In this document: positions 8,461 to 16,022 of the stretch, one piece after another
Layout: the number at the start of each line of letters is the position of its first letter
Numbering within the stretch: the first letter of the stretch is position 1
Assembly: GCA_028873845.1 (NCBI GenBank)
Contig: JAPPNO010000059.1
Location: 1 to 64,000 of the forward strand
Reading direction: 5' to 3'
Length of the DNA stretch: 64,000 nt
From: Gemmatimonadota bacterium
GTDB taxonomy: Bacteria > Gemmatimonadota > Gemmatimonadetes > Longimicrobiales > Gaopeijiaceae
Translations under genes and position numbers: made by a program
Notes under the pieces: model-generated
What the model saw: the letters and a program-made list of their open reading frames with translations, nothing else
What the model was told of the DNA's origin: nothing
The model's database searches: none

Positions 8461-9627
8461 GTGAAGTACCTCGTGCTGGGCGCGGGCACCCAGGGGTCCG
8501 CCGCCGCCTTCGACCTGCTGCACAGCGACCCCGGCTCCGAGGTGGTGCTCGCGGATCTGCGCCCCGACACTCTTCACCCCGCCCTCCACCCCTGGCTCGG
8601 CAACCGCCTCACCACCGTGCGCGCCAACGCCACCTGCGAATGGGAGATCGCCGCCGCCATGGAGGGGACCGCCGCCGTGCTCTGTGCGTTCCCCTACTAC
8701 TTCAACCATGACATGGCCCGCCTCGCGGTCGACGCCGGCGCCCACTTCACCGACCTGGGCGGCAACACCGCGATCGTCGAACGCCAAAGAGGACTCGACC
8801 GGCGTGCGCGCGAAGCCGGTCTCTCGATCGTCCCCGACGTCGGCCTCGCCCCGGGCATGGTCAACATTCTGGCGCAGGGCGCAATCGACCGGCTCGACAC
8901 CACCGACTCCGTACGCCTCTGGGTCGGGGGACTCCCCCAGCACCCCAGGCCGCCGCTCAACTACCAGATCGTGTACTCGCTCGAGGGCATGCTCGACTAC
9001 TACGTCACACCCGCCGAGATCCTGAAGGACGGCAGGCGCACGACCGTCGAGGCCCTTTCGGAGATCGAAACCCTCGACTTCCCCGACCCGATCGGACGGC
9101 TGGAGGCCTTCCACACCGGCGGCGGCACTTCGGCCCTGCCCGCGCGGTACGAGGGGCGGGTGCGGTCGCTGGAGTACAAGACGCTCAGGTATCCGGGCCA
9201 CGCGCACATCATGCGGGCGATCCGCGCGCTGGGCCTCCTGAGCGACACCGACGTCGAGCACCGGGGGACCGCGGTCAACCCGCGCCGGTTCTTCATCGAG
9301 CGCGTCACGCCGCTGCTCACCAACGAGGACGGGGACGACCTGGTGGTGGCGCGCGTCGAAGCCGCGGGCGAGCGGGGCGGGCGGCCCGCGCGAATCCGGT
9401 ACGACGTGATCGACCATCACGACCCCGCGACGGGGCTCACGGCCATGGCGCGCACGACCGGATTTTCGCTGGCCATCGTGGCGCTCATGCAGGCGCGTGG
9501 GGAGGTGGCCGCGCCGGGGGTCGGCACGCCGGACGAGGTGATCCCGCCCGACGCCTTCGTCGCCGAGCTGAGGCGCCGCGACATCCGGGTTGAAGTCTCG
9601 GAGCCGACCGGGGCGGCGGGCCCGTAG
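8461..9627 (+). CDS. L-lysine 6-dehydrogenase-like saccharopine dehydrogenase family enzyme
   Basis: 388 residues from GTG 8461. A Rossmann fold opens with KYLVLGAGTQGSAAA. The body contains PDVGLAPGMVNIL, YSLEGMLDYY, LEAFHTGGGTSALP and a C-terminal MARTTGFS, all in the order and spacing of Geobacillus-type lysine 6-dehydrogenase. That enzyme oxidises the epsilon-amino group of L-lysine with NAD+ to give allysine (cyclising to piperideine-6-carboxylate). A longer in-frame reading runs back into gyrA, but the family start fits this GTG. No downstream piperideine or aminoadipate semialdehyde dehydrogenase is present in the window. Confidence 0.75.
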   Translation: MKYLVLGAGTQGSAAAFDLLHSDPGSEVVLADLRPDTLHPALHPWLGNRLTTVRANATCEWEIAAAMEGTAAVLCAFPYYFNHDMARLAVDAGAHFTDLGGNTAIVERQRGLDRRAREAGLSIVPDVGLAPGMVNILAQGAIDRLDTTDSVRLWVGGLPQHPRPPLNYQIVYSLEGMLDYYVTPAEILKDGRRTTVEALSEIETLDFPDPIGRLEAFHTGGGTSALPARYEGRVRSLEYKTLRYPGHAHIMRAIRALGLLSDTDVEHRGTAVNPRRFFIERVTPLLTNEDGDDLVVARVEAAGERGGRPARIRYDVIDHHDPATGLTAMARTTGFSLAIVALMQARGEVAAPGVGTPDEVIPPDAFVAELRRRDIRVEVSEPTGAAGP

Positions 9628-9703
9628 CGCGGGCGGCGTCGGCGCCCTATTGCCGGGATATCCCGTCCGCGGGCCGCTCGCCCGACAACCCGTCGCACGG
9701 TGT

Positions 9704-9709
9704 TATCTT
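9704..9709 (+). promoter_or_regulatory. Candidate -10 element (TATCTT)
   Basis: TATCTT followed by GG, 59 nt upstream of the PD40 lipoprotein ATG. It is one of several TAnnTT-type boxes in front of genes in this window and stands out in a GC-rich gap (9628-9768). I see no clear -35 at 16-18 nt. Confidence 0.35.
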
Positions 9710-9768
9710 GGTCGGCTTTCCGGCGCCACGGACCCGATCACCCTTGCAATGCCCGTCCGGCTGACACC

Positions 9769-10911
9769 ATGACCCGCCCCACACCGCTTCTTCCCCTGGC
9801 CCTGCTCGCCATTGCCCTGCCCATCGCCGCCTGCCGTGACTCCGGCGGCGGCCGCGAGAACGACCGCCCCGCCGAGAATGAACCGGCTGCAACCGGCTCC
9901 GCCGCGGGCAATCCGACCACGGAAAACCCGGACCTGATCCGGCCCGGCGAAACCCGCCTCGGCGCCATCCGCCAACTCACCTTCGAGGGCGAAAACGCCG
10001 AATCCTACTGGGCCTTCGACGGCACCTCCCTGATCTTCCAGTCGACCCCCACGCCCGGCGAGGGCTGCGACCAGATCTTCACCCTCGACCCGGCCACCGG
10101 CGCCCGCCAACTCGTCAGCACCGGCCTGGGCCGCACCACCTGCGCCTACTACTACCCGTCCGGCGACCGAATCCTCTATTCCTCGACCCACCATCACGAT
10201 CCCGCCTGCCCCACCCCTCCCGACCGCTCGCGCGGCTACGTCTGGGCCCTGTACCCCACCTACGACATCTTCGCCGCCGACGCCGACGGGTCGAACCCCG
10301 TCCAGCTCACCACCGAGGACGGCTACGACGCCGAGGCCACCTTCTCCCCCACCGGCCACCGCATCGTCTTCACCTCGGTGCGCGACGGCGACCTCGACCT
10401 CTACTCCATGCTCCCCGACGGCTCGGACGTGCAGCGCCTGACCGACCGGCTCGGCTACGACGGCGGCGCCTTCTACAGCCCCGACGGCACCAGGATCGTG
10501 TGGCGCGCCCACTACCCCGAGACCCCCGACGAGCGCGACGACTACCTGTCGCTGCTGGCCGACGGCCTCATCCGCCCCTCGGCGCTGGAGATCTGGGTGG
10601 CCGACGCGGACGGCTCCAACCCCCGCCAGCTCACCGACAACGGCGCCGCCAACTTCGCCCCGTACTGGCACCCCTCGGGGGAGCAGGTCATCTTCTCGTC
10701 GAACATGGACGACCCGCGCGGCCGCGACTTCGAGATCTACATCATCAACATCGACGGCACGGGACTGGAGCGAGTCACCTACTCCGAAGGCTTCGACGGC
10801 TTCCCCGTCTTCCACCCCGACGGCTCCCGGCTCGCCTTCGCGTCCAACCGCAACATGTCGCACGAGGGGAACACGAACATTTTCCTGGCGGAGTGGCGGG
10901 ACGGGAATTGA
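9769..10911 (+). CDS. TolB-like PD40 beta-propeller lipoprotein
   Basis: 380 residues. The signal peptide ends in a good lipobox, IAAC with Cys22, followed by a Gly/Glu/Asn-rich linker. Residues from about 65 onward form repeated PD40/WD40-like blades: DGSNPVQLT, FSPTGHRIVFTS, DGSDVQRLT, YSPDGTRIVW, DGSNPRQLT and HPDGSRLAFASN. Such propellers occur in TolB and in many surface-exposed lipoproteins and usually bind proteins or peptides. There is no tol operon nearby, so this is a free-standing paralogue rather than TolB itself. It converges with the Nudix gene. Confidence 0.78.
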   Translation: MTRPTPLLPLALLAIALPIAACRDSGGGRENDRPAENEPAATGSAAGNPTTENPDLIRPGETRLGAIRQLTFEGENAESYWAFDGTSLIFQSTPTPGEGCDQIFTLDPATGARQLVSTGLGRTTCAYYYPSGDRILYSSTHHHDPACPTPPDRSRGYVWALYPTYDIFAADADGSNPVQLTTEDGYDAEATFSPTGHRIVFTSVRDGDLDLYSMLPDGSDVQRLTDRLGYDGGAFYSPDGTRIVWRAHYPETPDERDDYLSLLADGLIRPSALEIWVADADGSNPRQLTDNGAANFAPYWHPSGEQVIFSSNMDDPRGRDFEIYIINIDGTGLERVTYSEGFDGFPVFHPDGSRLAFASNRNMSHEGNTNIFLAEWRDGN

Positions 10912-10918
10912 GTATGAC

Positions 10919-10937
10919 ATGAGTATGCCATACTCAT
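10919..10937. repeat. 19-bp perfect palindrome between convergent genes
   Basis: ATGAGTATGCCATACTCAT is a 9+1+9 inverted repeat placed between the stop codons of the PD40 lipoprotein (ends 10911) and the Nudix gene (stop at 10937). An extra GAGTATG half-site precedes it at 10910-10916. There is no T-tract, so a classic intrinsic terminator is unlikely. It could be a protein-binding site or a bidirectional hairpin terminator without a U-run. Confidence 0.6.
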
Positions 10938-11569
10938 CAAACCCCCAGAAACCCCGTCAGGATACGGTAGGTCAGCCCCCAGATCACACGGCCCTCGACC
11001 TCGATGCTCGGAAACGACCGCACCAACCCCCCTTCACGCCACGGATAGGACCCCCGGTTCCCTTCATCCGCCAGGTCCTTCACACGGAACCAGTGCACCG
11101 ACGCCACCTCCGGGCTCCCCACCCGGGCCACCGCGCCGGGCCGGGTCCGGAAGACGAACGGCCAGACCGTGATCACGGGCAGCCGGACGCCCAACGGCCT
11201 GACGGTCTCCAGCCGGCCAAGCACACCCCGCCGCCCGTCCAGGCACAGGCCCGTTTCCTCGCGGGTCTCCCGCACCGCCGTCGCGAGCAGCCCGTCGTCC
11301 GCCTCGTCCATGCTCCCGCCCGGCAGCGCCATCTGCCCCGACCACGGGTCCCGGCGCGACTCGCTCCTCCTGATGACCAGCACCTCGCAGTCGCGCGCCG
11401 CGGGATCGGCCACGCCGGCCGGCTCCCGCAACACCAGCGCGACCGCGGCGTTGCGTCGGTCGAGATCCGGGACGGCTGACTCCACGGGCCCGAATCGGTC
11501 GGCCAGGGCCCCGCAAAGGCTGGACAGGCGCAGCGGCTGATCGCTTCGCGCCCCCTCCCCACCCATCAT
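10937..11569 (-). CDS. Nudix hydrolase, CoA pyrophosphatase (NudL/NUDT7-8) type
   Basis: 210 residues on the minus strand. The Nudix box is extended: ALPGGSMDEADDGLL then TAVRETREETGL, preceded by RRSESRRDPWSGQM. The PWSGQ-x-ALPGG lead and the D-x-x-x-x-TA spacing are typical of the CoA-hydrolysing UPF0035/NudL group, which cuts CoA and acyl-CoA into phosphopantetheine and 3',5'-ADP. The first hallmark acidic residue is Asp where the general Nudix box has Glu, as in the CoA group. The gene lies 21 nt from queE on the same strand and could be the last gene of that transcript. Confidence 0.75.
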   Translation of the reverse strand: MMGGEGARSDQPLRLSSLCGALADRFGPVESAVPDLDRRNAAVALVLREPAGVADPAARDCEVLVIRRSESRRDPWSGQMALPGGSMDEADDGLLATAVRETREETGLCLDGRRGVLGRLETVRPLGVRLPVITVWPFVFRTRPGAVARVGSPEVASVHWFRVKDLADEGNRGSYPWREGGLVRSFPSIEVEGRVIWGLTYRILTGFLGV

Positions 11570-11590
11570 CCGCGATTCCCCACGACCCCC

Positions 11591-12358
11591 TCAGACCCCC
11601 GCCCGGTCCGGACCCCAGATGTGCTTGTGCAGCTGGGTCTGGAAGCGGACCGGCAGCCCGCTCTCCAGGATCGCGGCGGCCAGCTCCTCCATCTCGTCCA
11701 ACCCCCACACCGGCGAAACCAGCAGTGCCCCGAGCGACCCGTCCCGCACCCGATCGTCGAGACCGTGGCGCCGGATCGCCTCGGCCGCCCACTCGAAATC
11801 CTCGACACCCGCCACCACGAACTTCACCTCGTCACGCCCGGTCAGGTGGTCCAGGTTCGACCACAGGTTGCGGTGCTCCTCGCCCGAACCCGGACACTTC
11901 AGGTCCATGATGCGGTGCACCCGGTCGTCCAGAACGCCCACGTCCACCGCGCCCGAGGTCTCCACGAGCACGGTGTAGCCGTCGTCGAGCAGGCGGCGGG
12001 CCAGCACGGCCGCGCCCGGCTGCACCAGCGGCTCCCCGCCGGTGATCTCGACCAGGCGGCACCCGTTTTCGGCCACCGCGTCCACGACCTCGTCGATCGC
12101 GAGCCGCGTCCCGCCGTGGAACGCGTAGGCGGTGTCGCACCAGACGCAGCGCAGCGGACACCCGGTGAGACGCACGAAGGTGCACGGCAGTCCGGCCCGG
12201 GTCGACTCGCCCTGGATGGAGTGGAAGATCTCGGTGACGCGGATGGAATCCGTACGGCCGCGCCGCTTGCGGTCCGGCGTTGGCCGGCCCGCCTCACCGC
12301 CGTCGGCCCTATCGGCGGGCACATCCGCGCCGGTGATGCCGCCGCCCACCGCCTTCAC
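11591..12358 (-). CDS. queE: 7-carboxy-7-deazaguanine synthase (QueE)
   Basis: Radical SAM enzyme that contracts 6-carboxy-tetrahydropterin to 7-carboxy-7-deazaguanine in queuosine/preQ0 synthesis. The cluster motif is C67-x3-C71-x2-C74 (GCPLRCVWCDT), preceded by VTEIFHSIQGES, which is diagnostic for QueE. EITGGEPLVQ and ETSGAVDV follow. The family start is close to VTEIF. I use the GTG at 12358 because it overlaps the upstream stop (GTGTGA), which gives about 40 extra low-complexity residues, and a later start is possible. queC, queD and queF are not in the window, so queE is isolated from its pathway here. Confidence 0.87.
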   Translation of the reverse strand: MKAVGGGITGADVPADRADGGEAGRPTPDRKRRGRTDSIRVTEIFHSIQGESTRAGLPCTFVRLTGCPLRCVWCDTAYAFHGGTRLAIDEVVDAVAENGCRLVEITGGEPLVQPGAAVLARRLLDDGYTVLVETSGAVDVGVLDDRVHRIMDLKCPGSGEEHRNLWSNLDHLTGRDEVKFVVAGVEDFEWAAEAIRRHGLDDRVRDGSLGALLVSPVWGLDEMEELAAAILESGLPVRFQTQLHKHIWGPDRAGV

Positions 12359-12729
12359 ACCGTCCTCCCCCCGCCACCACCATCCGCCGTCCGCCTCGCC
12401 ACCGCCTCGTTCAACAGGCGCTGGACCTCGTGCAGGGTCAGGCCGCCCGCCTCCTCCGCCACCGCCTGCCGGCTCGCCCCGCGCCACAGCACGGGCGTCT
12501 CGACATGGCCCACGATCCCCAGGCCGGTCGCGGCCCAGCGCGGAAAGACCAGGTACCCGGCCACGGGCGTCCGCAGGTCGCCGGTCCGTTCCGTCTCGAT
12601 CGAGACGGTGTACGGCTGGCCGTCCAGCGCCTCGAACCCGGGGGGGCGATTGTGGACGGAAAAATACCCGCCGAGCGTGTGGTCGTCCTCGCCCCTGCCG
12701 GCTTCCGGCGCGGCCGCGGGTTCCGTCAT
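12355..12729 (-). CDS. Conserved protein of unknown function coupled to queE
   Basis: 124 residues from the ATG at 12729. A well-structured core contains GGYFSVHNRPPGFEALDG, PYTVSIETERTG and GYLVFPRWAATG followed by LGIVGHVETPVLWRG. It ends in a helix, LTLHEVQRLLNEAV. There is no signal peptide and no metal motif apart from two histidines. I do not recognise the family. The stop overlaps the queE start by 4 nt, so it is translated in step with queE, but a role in deazaguanine synthesis is only inference. It lies 198 nt from the divergent MDR gene. Confidence 0.6.
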   Translation of the reverse strand: MTEPAAAPEAGRGEDDHTLGGYFSVHNRPPGFEALDGQPYTVSIETERTGDLRTPVAGYLVFPRWAATGLGIVGHVETPVLWRGASRQAVAEEAGGLTLHEVQRLLNEAVARRTADGGGGGRTV

Positions 12730-12848
12730 CGTGATTCGCTCCCCTGGTTCCGGTGCCAGGGCCGCCGACTTCCGCCGGCCCTGGCGCAATCGGCCCGAAA
12801 GGTAAACGGTCCCCCTCGTTCGCGCCCGCACCGCCGGGCTCCATGCCC

Positions 12849-12854
12849 TATCTT
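12849..12854 (+). promoter_or_regulatory. Candidate -10 element (TATCTT)
   Basis: TATCTT at the centre of the divergent 198-nt gap between the minus-strand unknown (start 12729) and the MDR gene (start 12928). It is the only AT-rich block there and sits 73 nt before the MDR start. No convincing -35 is visible. Confidence 0.3.
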
Positions 12855-12927
12855 CATGACGTTCGGCGGGGCGTCCTGCCGACCCCCGCTCCCACAGTCC
12901 CCCCGCAACAAAAGGTCGGTCCCCAAG

Positions 12928-13965
12928 GTGCGCGCTGCGGTCTTTCACGAAAACGGCGGCCCCGAGGTCGTCAAGGTCGAAGAGATGGACGTTCCCCGTC
13001 CCGGTCCGGCGGAGGTCAGGATCCGGGTCGAGGCCTCCTCGATGAACCACCTGGACCTGTGGATGCGCCGCGGGCTCCCCATCGAGATCCCGATGCCGCA
13101 CATCGGAGGATCGGACATCGCGGGGACGGTGGACAAGCTCGGGCCCGGGACCGTGCGTTCCCTGCTCGGCAAGCGCGTGGTGGCCGACCCGTCCCTGGCC
13201 TACGACTGGTACCGGCTGGCGAGGATTCCGGGGCTGGACCTGGAACCCTTCCAGGTGATCGGCGAGCACACGCAGGGGGGGTTCGCGGAGTTCGCGGTGG
13301 CGCCGGCCGCGAATGTGGTGGAGCTTCCGGACGGGTTCCCGCCGGCGACGGCGGCGGCAGCGGCGCTGACCGGCGTCACCGCGTGGCGTGGCCTCATGAC
13401 GCGCGGGCGGCTGCGTGAGGGACAGCGTGTGCTGATCACGGGCGCCAGCGGGGGCGTGTCGACCATGGCGGTGCAGTTTGCCAGGGCCGCCGGAGCGGAG
13501 GTCTTCGCGGTGACGTCGTCCGAGGAGAATGCGGCCCGCGTCCGGGCGTTGGGCGCCCATCACGTCTTCGACCGCACCACCACCGACTGGGGGCGCGAAA
13601 TCCACCGCCTGACCCGGAAGGCGGGCGTGGACCTTTGCCTGGACTCGGTGGGCGAGGCGATCTGGCCGCAGCTCCTTCGCGGACTGGCCGTCGGAGGCCG
13701 GCTGGTTTCGTTCGGGGCGACCACGGGCCCCGCCGGCAAGGTCGACATCCGTCTGCTCTTCTGGCGACAGCTTTCGGTCCTTGGGTCGACGATGGGCACA
13801 CCGGCCGAGTTCCGCGAGGCCATGGACATGGTGTTCCGGCGTCGGGTCACGCCGCCGATCCACGACGTGCTGCCGCTGTCCGAGGCCCGCCGGGCGCATG
13901 AGATGCTCGAGGCGGGCGACGTGTTCGGGAAGCTCGTCCTCGATCCGCGGAGGGCCGGCCCATGA
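12928..13965 (+). CDS. Quinone-oxidoreductase-like MDR family dehydrogenase
   Basis: 345 residues from GTG 12928. It opens with VRAAVFHENGGPEVVKVEEM, and the GroES-like domain contains NHLDLWMRRG and PHIGGSDIAG. The nucleotide-binding loop is G172-A-S-G-G-V. The GSD-x-AG sequence replaces the GHE zinc-site motif of classical alcohol dehydrogenases, so a zinc-free quinone or enone reductase is more likely than an alcohol dehydrogenase. The substrate cannot be deduced. The stop overlaps the ATG of the MazG-like gene (ATGA), which implies co-translation. Confidence 0.78.
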   Translation: MRAAVFHENGGPEVVKVEEMDVPRPGPAEVRIRVEASSMNHLDLWMRRGLPIEIPMPHIGGSDIAGTVDKLGPGTVRSLLGKRVVADPSLAYDWYRLARIPGLDLEPFQVIGEHTQGGFAEFAVAPAANVVELPDGFPPATAAAAALTGVTAWRGLMTRGRLREGQRVLITGASGGVSTMAVQFARAAGAEVFAVTSSEENAARVRALGAHHVFDRTTTDWGREIHRLTRKAGVDLCLDSVGEAIWPQLLRGLAVGGRLVSFGATTGPAGKVDIRLLFWRQLSVLGSTMGTPAEFREAMDMVFRRRVTPPIHDVLPLSEARRAHEMLEAGDVFGKLVLDPRRAGP

Positions 13966-14276
13966 CCTTCCGCGACGCGCAGGAAAGGGTCGACCAGTGG
14001 ATCAGCCGCTTCGAAGAGGGCTACTGGCCGCCGCTGGCGATCCTGGCCCGGCTCATGGAAGAGGTCGGCGAGCTGTCGCGCGAGATCAACCACCGCTTCG
14101 GATCCAAGCCCAAGCGCGAGGACGAGCCGGCGGCGGAGCTGGAGCTGGAGATCGCCGACATCCTCTTCGTGCTGATCTCGCTGGCCAACCAGCAGGGGAT
14201 CGACCTGGACCGGGCCTTCGCTCGGGCGATGGAGAAGTACGAGGAGCGCGACGGGGACCGCTGGACGCCGAAGTAA
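13962..14276 (+). CDS. MazG-like nucleotide pyrophosphohydrolase
   Basis: 104 residues, one all-alpha NTP-PPase domain, as in YpjD-type stand-alone proteins. The Mg-binding motif is E34-x-x-E37 (MEEVGELSREI) followed by E63-x-x-D66 (ELEIADILFVL). Such enzymes hydrolyse non-canonical or surplus (d)NTPs to the monophosphate and pyrophosphate. It is coupled to the upstream MDR gene by a 4-nt overlap. The combination gives no obvious pathway. Confidence 0.82.
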   Translation: MTFRDAQERVDQWISRFEEGYWPPLAILARLMEEVGELSREINHRFGSKPKREDEPAAELELEIADILFVLISLANQQGIDLDRAFARAMEKYEERDGDRWTPK

Positions 14277-14346
14277 CGATTTGCCGCCTTCGCCTGTCCA
14301 ACTGAAAAGGGCACGCATGGTTCCCATCACTCCAACCAGCCGGGCC

Positions 14347-14360
14347 GGCGCTTCGGCGCC
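14347..14360 (+). terminator. GC-rich TTCG-loop hairpin before the ECF sigma gene
   Basis: GGCGC-TTCG-GCGCC forms a 5-bp stem with a stable tetraloop in the 120-nt gap between the MazG-like gene and the sigma factor. No T-run follows, so it may be a weak terminator or a 5'-UTR structure of the sigma operon. Confidence 0.3.
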
Positions 14361-14396
14361 CTCGGTGCGACGCGGGATTCCTCCACGGACTGCCAA

Positions 14397-14957
14397 ATGG
14401 ACAACGGGGAGACCGACGGACTCCTGGTCGCGCGGGTCCGGCGCGGAGACAGCAGGGCGTTCGACCAGCTGGTCCGACGGCATTTGCGCGCGGCGCACGC
14501 CGTCGCAAGGGCCGCGCTGGACAACCCCGACGATGCGGACGATGTGTGCCAGGACGCGTTCATCCGGGCGTTGCAGCAGATCGACCGCTGCCGCAACCCC
14601 GAACGTTTCAAGGCCTGGCTCATGACGATCGTTCGCAACACGGCGCACAACCGGAGGCAGTACAACCAGGTCCGCACGGCGGTGCCCCTGGAGAAGGCGG
14701 TGTCGGCTGCGTCGGGCGACGACCCTCTGGCCGACGCCGAACGGACGGAGTTGCGCGGCCACCTCAGGGAAGCGATGACCCATTTGACGGACCTGCAGCG
14801 CAGGGTCCTCGTCCTCTACGACCTCGAGGGCTGGAGCCACGGCGAGATCGCGATCGAGCTGGGGATCTCGGCCGGTTCCTCCCGTGTCCACCTGCACGTC
14901 GCCAGGAAGGCGATGCGGCGGCTTCTTTCGGGGCGCCTCGCGCCAGGAATCGTGTGA
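14397..14957 (+). CDS. ECF-type RNA polymerase sigma factor
   Basis: 186 residues with the two ECF domains. Region 2 contains FDQLVRRHLRAAHAVARAAL and DDADDVCQDAFIRALQQIDR. Region 4 contains LTDLQRRVLVLYDLEGWSHG followed by EIAIELGISAGSSRVHL. A sigma-1.1 region and a long N-terminus are absent. The next gene starts 3 nt after its stop and encodes a single-pass membrane protein, the arrangement of sigma/anti-sigma pairs. A CpxP-like protein follows, so an envelope signal is likely. I cannot name the subgroup. Confidence 0.88.
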   Translation: MDNGETDGLLVARVRRGDSRAFDQLVRRHLRAAHAVARAALDNPDDADDVCQDAFIRALQQIDRCRNPERFKAWLMTIVRNTAHNRRQYNQVRTAVPLEKAVSAASGDDPLADAERTELRGHLREAMTHLTDLQRRVLVLYDLEGWSHGEIAIELGISAGSSRVHLHVARKAMRRLLSGRLAPGIV

Positions 14958-14960
14958 TCG

Positions 14961-15359
14961 ATGAAGAAACGAAATGACCACGGCAACGGGCACGCCGCCC
15001 GCACCCATCCCGATTCGGACGCCGTCGTGTTCGAACTCGACCCGGAGTCGAACCCGGACCGCTGGGAGGCGATGATCGCCCGCATCATGGAGCGCGCGCA
15101 GCCGATTCTCGCGGCGCGGCGGCGGCAGACGCTCGAGGGGACGCTTTCCCGCTGGCGCCGCCCGGTCATGCTGGGTTCGGCCGGGCTCGCGGCTGCTGCT
15201 GCCGCCGTGCTTCTGCTTCTGCCCGGGCGAGATGCCGGGGCCGACGAGGTCTCGTTCGCCGAGGTGATGATGCCCTGGACCGTCGCGGCGTGGATGGAGG
15301 GGAGCTACGCACCCACGGCCGGGGAACTGGTGCTGGCCATCGAGGAGTACATGCCATGA
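14961..15359 (+). CDS. Putative membrane anti-sigma factor
   Basis: 132 residues. The cytoplasmic N-terminal part (about 1-66) is helical and highly charged, one transmembrane segment spans about 68-88 (VMLGSAGLAAAAAAVLLLLP), and a short periplasmic tail of about 44 residues follows. There is no zinc-binding HxxxCxxC motif. The call comes from position directly behind an ECF sigma gene and from the topology, not from sequence similarity. The stop overlaps the start of the CpxP-like gene (ATGA). Confidence 0.55.
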   Translation: MKKRNDHGNGHAARTHPDSDAVVFELDPESNPDRWEAMIARIMERAQPILAARRRQTLEGTLSRWRRPVMLGSAGLAAAAAAVLLLLPGRDAGADEVSFAEVMMPWTVAAWMEGSYAPTAGELVLAIEEYMP

Positions 15360-15856
15360 ACCGGAAGTCGACCGCCGCTCTCATGCTCGCCGCCGTCTTC
15401 TTCGCCGGAGTGGCCGCCACCCTCGGCACCCTGAGGATCGTGGAGCACCGGGGCGGCGACTACGGGGAGTACTTCTCCCGCACCGGGCCGCGCGACTTCC
15501 GGGGGGATCGTCCCCGCGATGGCCGTGCCCGCGCCGAACGCCCCGCAAGCGCGCGCGACGAGCGGCCCTGGTCGGAACTTGCGCGGCTGCGCGTCACCGA
15601 CCGGCTTGTTCGGGCGCTCGACCTGACCGACGACCAGGTGGAGGAGATCCGGGACGCGATGGAACAGCACCAGAGCGATGCCCAGGAGGTCTGGGAGGAT
15701 GTCCTTCCGGTGCTGGCGGCGCAGCGCGACTCGCTCAACGCGGAGTTCGAGCGGATCCTCACGCCGGAGCAGTACGAGAGGTTCACCGGATACCTCAGGG
15801 CCGACCGGGAGCGCTGGCTGCCGGACCGCCGCTCGCGGGGACGGGGCAGGCGGTAG
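15356..15856 (+). CDS. Spy/CpxP-like periplasmic protein
   Basis: 166 residues. An N-terminal hydrophobic segment (STAALMLAAVFFAGVAATLG) acts as signal anchor or signal peptide. After an Arg/Asp-rich linker, residues from about 80 on form a helical hairpin: LDLTDDQVEEIRDAMEQHQ and LTPEQYERFTGYL. The LT-x-x-Q and L-T-P-E-Q-Y pattern is shared with CpxP, Spy and ZraP, periplasmic chaperone or stress-sensing proteins. Co-translation with the anti-sigma candidate suggests it feeds back on that sigma factor. Confidence 0.65.
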   Translation: MNRKSTAALMLAAVFFAGVAATLGTLRIVEHRGGDYGEYFSRTGPRDFRGDRPRDGRARAERPASARDERPWSELARLRVTDRLVRALDLTDDQVEEIRDAMEQHQSDAQEVWEDVLPVLAAQRDSLNAEFERILTPEQYERFTGYLRADRERWLPDRRSRGRGRR

Positions 15857-16007
15857 GGCTGTTTCGGAACGGCGTCGGGGCGCGCTCTCGTTCTCGGGCG
15901 GGTTCATCCACGGACTGCCGGTCAAGCAAGTTGGCCAGGTTCGTCCCAAGAGGTGGGCCACCGACGTCTTCCCGACCCGGTTGATCTTGCCCCCGGCGCA
16001 ATTCGGG

Positions 16008-16013
16008 TAATCT
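16008..16013 (+). promoter_or_regulatory. Candidate -10 element (TAATCT) for tdh, possibly leaderless
   Basis: TAATCTTG lies 9 nt before the tdh ATG at 16023, leaving no room for a leader or a Shine-Dalgarno site. A TTG trinucleotide at 15987 could be the upstream contact. The rest of the 166-nt gap (15857-16022) shows no gene and no terminator. Confidence 0.4.
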
Positions 16014-16022
16014 TGTCCCCCC

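Noticed and set aside
5664-8570. A 968-codon open frame on the minus strand opposite gyrA
   Set aside because: It mirrors a well-supported topoisomerase gene, is rich in His/Arg/Gly/Asp from GC-rich codons and has no recognisable domain. Such antisense frames are common in high-GC genomes.
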